Assembly: GCA_014803435.1 (NCBI GenBank)
Contig: JACYFD010000003.1
Location: 1-64,000 of the forward strand
DNA from: Cellulosimicrobium terreum
Lineage (GTDB): Bacteria; Actinomycetota; Actinomycetes; Actinomycetales; Cellulomonadaceae
DNA: 64,000 bases
Direction of reading: 5' to 3'
Shown piece by piece: positions 1 to 7,500 of this stretch. The position numbers were made by a program, and so were the translations under genes. Under the pieces are notes generated by a model. It searched no databases, had not been told where the DNA came from, and worked only from the letters and a program-made list of their open reading frames with translations. Position 1 is the stretch's first letter, and every line of letters begins with the position of its first letter.

Positions 1-280
1 ACCAGACCCAAAAAGACCCGGCAGCAGACAATCCATACGAAGCGAACCCTCAACAGGTTCACAAAACTGGCCAAACGAAACATGATGCTGACATCATCTT
101 CCGAAATCAACCAAAAACATCCCCAGCACAACCAGACGCCACCCGAAAAGGCAACCACCCAGCCACACCAGAAACAAACAATTGGCATTGACTATCAAGC
201 ACACTGTTGAGTTCTCAAACAACCGACACACACCAACTCAGCACCACCCGACCGGGCAGAACCTCACTTGGGGCAACTTC
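1..280 (-). other. rRNA operon 5' leader (16S gene expected just beyond position 1)
   Basis: This stretch has no plausible gene and is far less GC-rich than the rest of the window. Read on the minus strand it contains TTGTTTGAGAACTCAACAGT (complement of 203-222), a sequence typical of actinobacterial rRNA leaders and 16S-23S spacers, where it overlaps the boxA antitermination and processing signals. A small hairpin (ATGATG/CATCAT arms, 82-87 and 92-97) lies further downstream. A promoter-like pair is found just upstream at 284-313, and a protein gene precedes that, so a leader is more likely than an internal spacer. The 16S gene itself is not in the window, so this is inference from the motif. 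Confidence 0.7.
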
Positions 281-283
281 TCT

Positions 284-313
284 ACCTTACCAGAACCATC
301 CCCCGCTCTCCAA
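284..313 (-). promoter_or_regulatory. Candidate rRNA promoter
   Basis: On the minus strand a -35-like TTGGAG (308-313) and a -10-like TAAGGT (284-289) are separated by 18 bp, upstream of the boxA-like leader. The boxes are not perfect. The assignment rests mainly on position. Confidence 0.4.
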
Positions 314-420
314 CCTGCTCACGCAGACCAGAGAAGCAGTCGAACGATCCCACCCCGCGACGCGGCAGGCGCACCAAAGCGCCTGCTCGATCTGAGGATG
401 CTCTCCCGGGGGACCAGCCA

Positions 421-438
421 CCTCGGTCGGCTCCGAGG
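421..438 (-). terminator. Small hairpin after pxpBC
   Basis: CCTCGG/CCGAGG arms with a 6-nt loop lie between the end of the 5-oxoprolinase operon and the rRNA promoter, where a terminator would be expected. The stem is short and there is no U-tract, so this is weak. Otherwise 314-490 shows nothing recognisable. Confidence 0.25.
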
Positions 439-490
439 AGCCACGACTCGAGCGTGTCCGTTCCTCCCTGCCGGGCGAACAACCAGAACG

Positions 491-2170
491 TTACGCGTCC
501 CGGCGCGCGACGGTCAAGCCGCCCTCGTGTGACGACGGGCACTGACCCTGGGCGCGCACCCTCAGGCGCACCTGGTCGCCCGGTCGCAGCTGGGCCGCGC
601 GGTCCGCCGACTCCTCGGTGAGGACGCCGACGACGGGGTACCCACCCGTCACGGGGTGGTCCGCCAGGAACACCACCGGACCGCCGTCGGGCGGGACCTG
701 CACGGCTCCTCGGACCAGCCCCTCCGGTACCGACTCCCCCGCCCGCCGCGCCACGGGCGGGCCCTCGAGCCGCAGCGCGACCCGATCGCTGTCGGCCGAG
801 ACCGTGCGGACCGCGCCGCCGAGGGTGCGCAGCACCGCCGGCGGGAACCACCCGGACCGAGGGCCGCCCTGGACCTCGAGCACCACGACGCCGCGCTCCT
901 GCGGCCTCGCCACGCCGACCGTCGTGCGGGCGGGAGCAGCCTCGACGACCGGTGCCGAACCGGGGCGCGGGCCGGTCCTGAGCACATCGCCCGGCTGGAG
1001 TGCGAGCGGCCCGAGCCCGGAGAGCACGTCGGACGCTCGCGACCCGAGGACGGGCGGCACGTCCACGCCGCCGCGGACGGCGACGTACGTCCGCAGTCCC
1101 CGTACCGGGGTGCCGAGGCGCAGCTCCTGCCCGGCCCGCACCTGCAACACGGCGTCGTACCCGACCGGCACGCCCGCCACGGTCGCGGGCGCGACCGCGC
1201 CGGTCAGGGCGATCTGGACGTCCCGCACCGCGCGCACCACCAGACCGCCGAGCGTCACCTCCAGGGTGGCGGCGTCGTCGGGGTTGGCCACCAGCCGGTT
1301 CGCGAGCGCGTGCGACGCCCGGTCGGCCGCGCCGGAACGTCCCACCCCCACGTGCGCGAGGCCTTCGCGGCCGCGGTCCTGCACGAGCGTGCGCGGGCCG
1401 GTGGCCACGACCTCGAGCGCGGGGGCGCCATACGTACCGACGGCCGGGACCGGTCTCGCCTCGGGCGCCGCGACCGACGGCGCCGGAGGCGTCACGACCG
1501 GCGAGGACGAGGCCCGCACGGCGGCCGCCACCCGCGCACGGGTCGGGACGAACCGCACGCGCGCTCCCGGCGGCACGAGCGCGGGCGGCTCTCGACCGGC
1601 GTCGAACACGCGCACGTCCGTCGTCCCCAGGAGGCGCCACCCTCCCGGGGAGCTCGCGGGATAGACCGCCGTCAGGTCGCCCGCGAGCGCGACCGCACCC
1701 GCCGGCACGCGCGTACGCGGGGTCTCGAGCCGAGGTGCGGCGATCGCCGGGTCGACCCCCACGAGATACGTGAAGCCGGGCGCGAACCCGCCGAACGCCG
1801 CGTTGTAGGTCCGGCCCGCGTGCCGGGCGACGACCTCGTCGACGTCGAGCCCGGCCCAGGCCGCGACGTCGGGAAGGTCCGCGCCGTCGTACACGACCGG
1901 GAGCTCGACCAGGGGCCCGGGCGGGACCTCGCCCACCGCCCCGACGTCGGCCACCGCGGCGCGGAGCCACGCACCCGCAGCCGCGGCCGCTCGCGGCCCG
2001 CCGAGCAGCACGAGCACCGAGCGGGCCGCCGGGACGAGGTCGACGACGCCTACGGGGGTCTCGCGAGCCAGACGCGCGTGCACGGCTCGCACCTCGGCGA
2101 GGTCCGCGCAGGCGACGAGGAACGCCGACTCCCCGTACGCGTGCACCTGCGGCGCCACCGCTGCGGGCAC
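491..2170 (-). CDS. Fused 5-oxoprolinase subunits B and C (PxpB-PxpC, KipI-KipA)
   Basis: A 559-aa protein joining two subunits that are usually separate. Residues 1 to about 225 are a KipI/PxpB (CT_C_D) domain, with the conserved stretch FGGFAPGFTYL and the PAGAVALAG and SPGGWRLLG motifs. Residues 250-540 are a KipA/PxpC (CT_A_B) domain, with VQDRGREGLAHVGVGRSGA and the DDAATLEVTLGG motif. With PxpA it forms the ATP-dependent 5-oxoprolinase that opens 5-oxoproline to glutamate, clearing a damage product of glutamine. The GTG start lies 2 bp after the pxpA stop, so the genes are co-transcribed and probably translationally coupled. The alanine/proline-rich linker (about 225-245) is typical of a natural fusion. 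Older annotations call such proteins urea amidolyase-like or allophanate hydrolase. Confidence 0.9.
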   Translation of the reverse strand: MPAAVAPQVHAYGESAFLVACADLAEVRAVHARLARETPVGVVDLVPAARSVLVLLGGPRAAAAAGAWLRAAVADVGAVGEVPPGPLVELPVVYDGADLPDVAAWAGLDVDEVVARHAGRTYNAAFGGFAPGFTYLVGVDPAIAAPRLETPRTRVPAGAVALAGDLTAVYPASSPGGWRLLGTTDVRVFDAGREPPALVPPGARVRFVPTRARVAAAVRASSSPVVTPPAPSVAAPEARPVPAVGTYGAPALEVVATGPRTLVQDRGREGLAHVGVGRSGAADRASHALANRLVANPDDAATLEVTLGGLVVRAVRDVQIALTGAVAPATVAGVPVGYDAVLQVRAGQELRLGTPVRGLRTYVAVRGGVDVPPVLGSRASDVLSGLGPLALQPGDVLRTGPRPGSAPVVEAAPARTTVGVARPQERGVVVLEVQGGPRSGWFPPAVLRTLGGAVRTVSADSDRVALRLEGPPVARRAGESVPEGLVRGAVQVPPDGGPVVFLADHPVTGGYPVVGVLTEESADRAAQLRPGDQVRLRVRAQGQCPSSHEGGLTVARRDA

Positions 2171-2172
2171 CG

Positions 2173-2940
2173 TCAGCCTTCCGCGGCGAACGACCGCAGG
2201 GTCACGCCGCGCTCCGCGAGCGCCGCACGCACCGCGCGGAGCAGCGCGGGCGCCCCGGGGGTGTCGGAGTGGACGCAGACGGAGTCGGCGTCGACCGCGA
2301 CGGACGACCCGTCGACGGCCACGACCCTGCCCGTGGTCACGAGGTCGGCGACGCGCGCCGCGACCTGCGCGGCATCGTGCACGACGGCGCCCGGTCGCCC
2401 TCGCGGGACCAGCTCGCCCGACGGGAGGTACCCACGGTCCGCGAAAGCCTCACGCACCACGGGCAGCCCCGCGCGCTCCGCGTACCGCAGCACGGCCGAG
2501 CCGGGGAGCCCGACGACGGGGAGCGTCGCGTCGTAGTCGCGCACGGCGTCCACGACGGCGCGCGCCTGCTCCTCGTGGTGCACGATCGCGTTGTACAGCG
2601 CGCCGTGCGGCTTGACGTAGCGCACTCGATCGCCGGCGATCCGTGCGAAGCCGTCGAGCGCGGCCAGCTGGTACACGACGTCGCCCGCGAGCTCGGCGGG
2701 AGCGACGTCGAGGAACCGGCGGCCGAAGCCGGCGAGGTCGCGGTACGCGACGTGCGCCCCGACGGGCACCTCCCGTTCCACGGCACCACGGGTGACGGCG
2801 CGCATGGTGCCCGGGTCACCGGCATGGAATCCGCACGCGACGTTCGCGCTGGTCACCAGGCCGAGGAGGACCTCGTCGTCAGCGAGGCTCCACCGGCCGA
2901 ATCCCTCGCCGAGGTCGGCGTTGAGGTCGATGCTCGTCAC
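2173..2940 (-). CDS. pxpA: 5-oxoprolinase subunit A (LamB/YcsF family)
   Basis: A 255-aa protein, close to the usual family length of about 250. Family motifs are clear: NADLGEGFG near the N-terminus, [28 protein letters not shown] and VKPHGALYN. It is the catalytic-side partner of PxpB and PxpC in 5-oxoproline hydrolysis. I chose the GTG at 2938-2940 because the conserved N-terminus ([12 protein letters not shown]) begins there and an AGGTGG purine run precedes it. The longer in-frame GTG at 3042 adds an unconserved tail and would overlap the divergent acetyltransferase. The gene order pxpA-pxpBC is standard. Confidence 0.88.
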   Translation of the reverse strand: MTSIDLNADLGEGFGRWSLADDEVLLGLVTSANVACGFHAGDPGTMRAVTRGAVEREVPVGAHVAYRDLAGFGRRFLDVAPAELAGDVVYQLAALDGFARIAGDRVRYVKPHGALYNAIVHHEEQARAVVDAVRDYDATLPVVGLPGSAVLRYAERAGLPVVREAFADRGYLPSGELVPRGRPGAVVHDAAQVAARVADLVTTGRVVAVDGSSVAVDADSVCVHSDTPGAPALLRAVRAALAERGVTLRSFAAEG

Positions 2941-3027
2941 CCACCTATCATGCCGCGCGAACGCCCCCTCAGGTCCCGCAGCGCCCGACGCGTGTCGACC
3001 GACCGTCGCCGGAGGTAGATTCCGGAC

Positions 3028-3603
3028 GTGACCGATCCCCACCGCACCACGACGCCGGTGCGCGTCGCGTCACGCGAGGACGCTCCGTCGCTCGCGGAGC
3101 TCGCGGCGCTGACCTTCCCGCTCGCGTGCCCGCCCGGCACGTCGCCCGAGGCGATCGCGGCGCACGTCGCGACCCACCTCGGCCCCGCGAGCTTCCGCGC
3201 CTGGGCGACGAGCCCCGAGCACGTGCTGCTGCTCGCGGAGACGACGCCCGCGCTGCCCGACGGCGTCCCCGCGGTGCTCGGCTACGCCCTCCTCGTCCGT
3301 GGGGCCCCCGACGACACCGACGTCGCGCGCGCCGTCGGGCACCACGTGTCGGTGGAGCTGTCGAAGATCTACGTGCACCCGGACGCGCTCGGCACGGGTG
3401 TGGCGGGCACGCTCATGGACGCGGTGCTCGACGCGGCGGCGACGCTCGGTCCGGGAACCGCGCTCTGGCTCGGGACCAACGGACGCAACGAACGTGCCCA
3501 GGCGTTCTACCGCAAGCACGGCTTCGAGACCGCGGGGTCGCGCACCTACGTCGTGGGCGGCGAGGAGCACTCCGACGTCGTGATGGTGCACCGCGCCGGC
3601 TGA
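3028..3603 (+). CDS. GNAT family N-acetyltransferase
   Basis: A 191-aa protein with the Gcn5-related acetyltransferase fold. The acetyl-CoA pyrophosphate loop falls near residues 118-130 ([15 protein letters not shown]), followed by the late motif [17 protein letters not shown] common in RimI-like members. The N-terminal [20 protein letters not shown] is the usual first strand and helix. Start is GTG at 3028 with GGAGG 12 nt upstream. It is transcribed away from pxpA across an 87-bp gap. The acceptor cannot be told: small molecule, toxin or protein N-terminus are all possible. Confidence 0.85.
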   Translation: MTDPHRTTTPVRVASREDAPSLAELAALTFPLACPPGTSPEAIAAHVATHLGPASFRAWATSPEHVLLLAETTPALPDGVPAVLGYALLVRGAPDDTDVARAVGHHVSVELSKIYVHPDALGTGVAGTLMDAVLDAAATLGPGTALWLGTNGRNERAQAFYRKHGFETAGSRTYVVGGEEHSDVVMVHRAG

Positions 3604-3618
3604 CTCCGGAGCGGGGCG

Positions 3619-4419
3619 TCAGTGGTCGTGGGCGTCCTGCGACCCGTCGGTGCCCAGGCCCCCGTCGAGCGAGTCCTCGGGGTGCACCGGGAGGAACAGG
3701 TGGACGTGTCCCTGACCCGCACCTGTCGACCGCAGGTCGAGCTGCACCGCGGCCAGCGCCCACGTGTCGACCGCTCGCGTGCGCAGGTCGCCTGCGAGCG
3801 CGGAGAGCCGCGCTGCCTGCTCCGACTCGGCCGGACCCGCGGTCCGGGCGAGGTCGACGGTGTCGACGGTGTCGGTGAGCAGCTGCAGGGAGATCAGGAG
3901 CCCGTTGCGGACGATGTTGTGCTCGGACGATCCCGACGCGAGCGCCTCGGTCTCCTCCGTCAGCCGGACGAGGGTCTCGCGCCACGAGGCGACCTCCGCA
4001 CCCGTGGGCTCGCGCGGGGTCGAGCCGTCGACGGGGAGCACCTCGTGCAGGTCGTGCAGGACGGGGACGAGCTCGGTCTGCACGCGCGTCGCGTGGTCGA
4101 CGGACGCCACGAGGTTCTCCGCGTCGTGCTGCTCCTCGGCGGCCTCGAGCTCCGCGACCCGGGCGGGGTCGACGGCGAGCCCACCGGGCGTCGTCGTGGC
4201 CGGTCGCGCGGCGGCGCTCACGAGCACGACCACGAGAACGACGAGCGCGCCCACGAGCAGGAGCGCGACGAGTGCGAGCCCGATGCGCTGCCAGGGGGTC
4301 CGACCCTGCAACCACCGGCGCGCCGTACGGCGCGCCGGTGGCGCGGGCGCGGGGCGGCCGGCACCGCCCCGGTCGGAACGTGCGCCGGGACGCGGACGGG
4401 TCGTCGAGGTCCGGGGCAC
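3619..4419 (-). CDS. Membrane-anchored protein of unknown function
   Basis: A 266-aa protein with a basic proline/arginine-rich cytoplasmic N-terminus (1-42), one hydrophobic helix (about 43-70, rich in L/V/A) and an extracytoplasmic, mostly helical domain of about 190 residues. The C-terminus is histidine/aspartate-rich (HVHLFLPVHP, then QDAHDH), which could bind metal. I do not recognise the family. The GTG start at 4417-4419 is chosen because GAAGGA lies 6 nt before it. An ORF continues upstream to 4545 but without an SD and through the terminator hairpin. It converges on the GNAT gene with 15 bp between. Confidence 0.6.
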   Translation of the reverse strand: MPRTSTTRPRPGARSDRGGAGRPAPAPPARRTARRWLQGRTPWQRIGLALVALLLVGALVVLVVVLVSAAARPATTTPGGLAVDPARVAELEAAEEQHDAENLVASVDHATRVQTELVPVLHDLHEVLPVDGSTPREPTGAEVASWRETLVRLTEETEALASGSSEHNIVRNGLLISLQLLTDTVDTVDLARTAGPAESEQAARLSALAGDLRTRAVDTWALAAVQLDLRSTGAGQGHVHLFLPVHPEDSLDGGLGTDGSQDAHDH

Positions 4420-4505
4420 GTCATGTCCTTCGGTCGGTCCGGCACGAGCCGGACGGTCGGTACCCGGGATGTCCGGGCGGGTGGTGCAGGTGAGGGGTTC
4501 GGTGG

Positions 4506-4541
4506 GCCGGTGGTGGTCGCCTCGAGGCGACCACCACCGGC
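4506..4541 (-). terminator. Strong terminator after the first ThuA/dehydrogenase gene
   Basis: A perfect 16-bp GC-rich stem (4506-4521 with 4526-4541) and a TCGA loop lie 28 bp beyond the stop of the 1,864-aa gene. There is no U-tract, as is common for actinobacterial terminators. Confidence 0.7.
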
Positions 4542-4568
4542 TCACCGCCGGCCCGCTACCGGTTCACG

Positions 4569-7500
4569 TCAGCCGCAGCTCACGGCCTCGTACGGCACCT
4601 CGATCTCCGAGGTGACGTCACCGAGCGTCGCCGTGACCGTCGCCGCGCCCGCCTCGACGGACCCGGCGCGCGACGCGAACGACTGGTAGGCGTTCTTGCC
4701 CACCTCGACCCCGTCGAACTCCTTCGAGCCGAGCGGCGTGGTGAGGGTGACGTCGATCGGCGCGGTGTCCGCGTTCGTCGCGCGAACCGCGACGTACGCC
4801 TTGCCGGCCATGCACCTGGTCGTCGCCGTCGCCTCGACCGCGACCTCGGGTTCCGGCTCTGCACCGGAGGTGAGGTGGAACCAGTCGAACGCCACCGTGA
4901 CCGGCGACTCCTGCTCCGGGCCGATCGCCATCACGCCGATCGACGTGAGCGGCACGTCGTTGGTCACCGGCTGCCCCAGGGACTGCCAGTTCACCCCGCC
5001 GTCGCTCACCCAGCCCTGGTACGTGTCCCCGACCTTCTCGAGACGCAGGTACCAGTAGCCGGACTCCGTGGAGTCGGCGATGTTCAGCGCACGGTTGCCA
5101 CCGTTGCCGAACTGCGCGCCCTTCTCCGACACGAGCTCCGCCCCCAGGTTGAGGGCCCCGCCGGGCTGGTTGTTCGCCACCACGTCGAGCTTGACGTAGT
5201 TGTCGTCGTCGGCGTAGCCGATCAGACCGGCGAGCTGCCAGCGGTGCGCGAGGGGCGCCTTGAGCCGGGTCTCGGCCACCCAGTCGCCCTCCGGTGCCTC
5301 CTGGAGGATGAAGTTGCGCGGGTCCCCGTTCGCGGCGGCGTTGATGTCGCCGGGCTGGGTGGTGATGCGCAGCTCACCCCCCGCGACGACAGCCGTGGAG
5401 CTGTCGTAGCGGACGACGGAGTTCCAGCGGCACCCGTCGAGGGCGTCGCCCTCGAACTCGTCGCTCGGCTCACGCACGCCGTCGTCGGGCTCGGTGCCGG
5501 TGACGTGCACGTAGTCGACCTTCGCGACCGTGTCGGCCGCCGCCGTGTCTCCCCCGGCCATGACACCGAACGTCGCACCGGTCTTGACGGGGGCCGCCCC
5601 GTCCATGTCCGTCCACGCCTCACCGTCGGCCGAGTACGCCGCGGTGATCTCCTCGCCGTCGGACACGAGCCGCAGGTGGATCGTCGTCGGGAAGTCCGCG
5701 GCGACGTTCTCCTGGCCGTGCCACGTCCGGCTGCCGCCGGTCTCGGTCTGGAACTCGAGGAAACGGTTGCCGTTCTGGTTCTTCGTGAACGCGAGCTTGG
5801 TGTACTCGTCGTCGCTCACGTGGACGAGGAGACCCGCGTGCTGCCAGTGCCGCGCGAGCGGCACGTCGAGCTTGGTCTCCAGCGTCCAGGCACCCGCGGG
5901 AGCGGGCTGACCCAGGTAGCTGATCGGGCCGGGCACCGCCTCGTTGATGTCGCCCTGGACCACGGGGAGCACGGCGTGGCCGTCCACGACCGAGATCGCC
6001 GAGCCTTCGGCCTGGCGGACGACCGTCCACCGGGAGTCGAGCTCGTCGCCGTCGAACTCGTCCGACGCGTGCGCGAGGCACATCGGCGGGACGGGGTCGA
6101 CCGGCGGCTCCGGGGCGACCGGGTCGTCGTCGAACACGAAGTCCTGGAACTCCACGGCGCTCGTCGCGGTGGTGCTGTGCGCCGTGACGAACATCCCGAC
6201 GTCCTGGACAGACGCCGCACCCGGGAGGGCCTGCGGCTCCCCGATCTGCGTGAAGTTCTCGCCGTCCTTGCTCCAGAACGCCGTGTACAGGTCGCCGTCA
6301 CGCACGAGGCGCACCCACGCGGGGTAGCTCGTCGAGCTGGCGGCCGTCGACGTCGCGAGCTGGCCGCTCGCGTTGCCGCGCAGCCACTCGAACCCGTTTG
6401 CCGGCCGCATGCCCAGCGCGGCGTAGCCCGGCGAGCTGCCCGTCTGCGTGACGTCGTTGCGGACGATGATGCCCGCCTTGGCGCCGCCGTTGGAGTTGCC
6501 CTGGCTGTTGACCTTCACCGTCGCCGACCAGTTCTCGTCGGCGTCCTGCTCGCGGTAGATGGTCGAGTACTCGTTGGTGCCCTGCCACATGTTCGCGCCG
6601 CCCGAGGTGATGAGGTACTTGCCCTCGGAGAGCTGCTCGAACGTGCCGTTCGCGTTGCTGAAGGTCTTCATCCCGGCGAACAGGTCACCGACCTGCGCGA
6701 CGACGATGCGCGACCGCGTGTAGAGGCCCATGTCGTTGGTGGCGACCGCGGTCAGCTCGTAGTTGTTGTCCGTGGTCACCTCCCACGTCGCCTCGTACGG
6801 GGCCTCCGTGTCGACGCCGATCGACTCGCCGTCGACGAAGAACTCGACCTGGGTCACCGTGTTCTCGGTGTCCTCGGCCTCGGCCGCCACCGCGATCTCA
6901 CCCTGCTCGAGCTGCACGCCCGCCTCGGGCGCGGTGATGCGCACCTTGGGACGCGTCGTGTCCGACACGGCCTTGCCGTCCGCCTCGATGAAGTTGAGGC
7001 GACGTTCGCCCGCACCGGGGAAGACCACGAAGAGCGTGAACGGCTCCATGGGGTCCGTCGTCTCGACGCGCACGTCGGTGAACGTGCCGAGCCCGGTCTC
7101 CGGGATCTCGGCGGTGCCGAGCAGCTCCCCGTCGACCGCGTCGCGACGCAGCTCGATCGTGCCCTCGGCCGCCGAGGCGACCCGCAGGTTCAGCGCCTCG
7201 ACGCCGTACAGGCTCACCGGGTCGTACGACGCCCAGGCACCGTCGGCGCCGGCGATGACGGAACCGCCACCTTCGACGTCGCGGCTCGGGATCGTCGTCG
7301 TGCCCTCGCTCGCGGCGGTGAACTCGGCCTCACGCTTCTTCGGGAAGATGAGCGTCGTGTCCGAGCCCGTCAGCGCGGGCACGTCGCCCTCGCCACCGTT
7401 GTCCGTGTACCGCGCGTCGATCACGTAGAAGACGTTCATGTCCTCGCTGTGACCGCCGCCCAGGCTCGTCTGCACCGTGCCGGTGCGCCCGTGCAGCGGC

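Noticed and set aside
491-2170. Urea amidolyase/allophanate hydrolase as the function of the fused protein
   Set aside because: The adjacent LamB/YcsF gene makes the 5-oxoprolinase complex the better reading. No biotin carboxylase domain is present.
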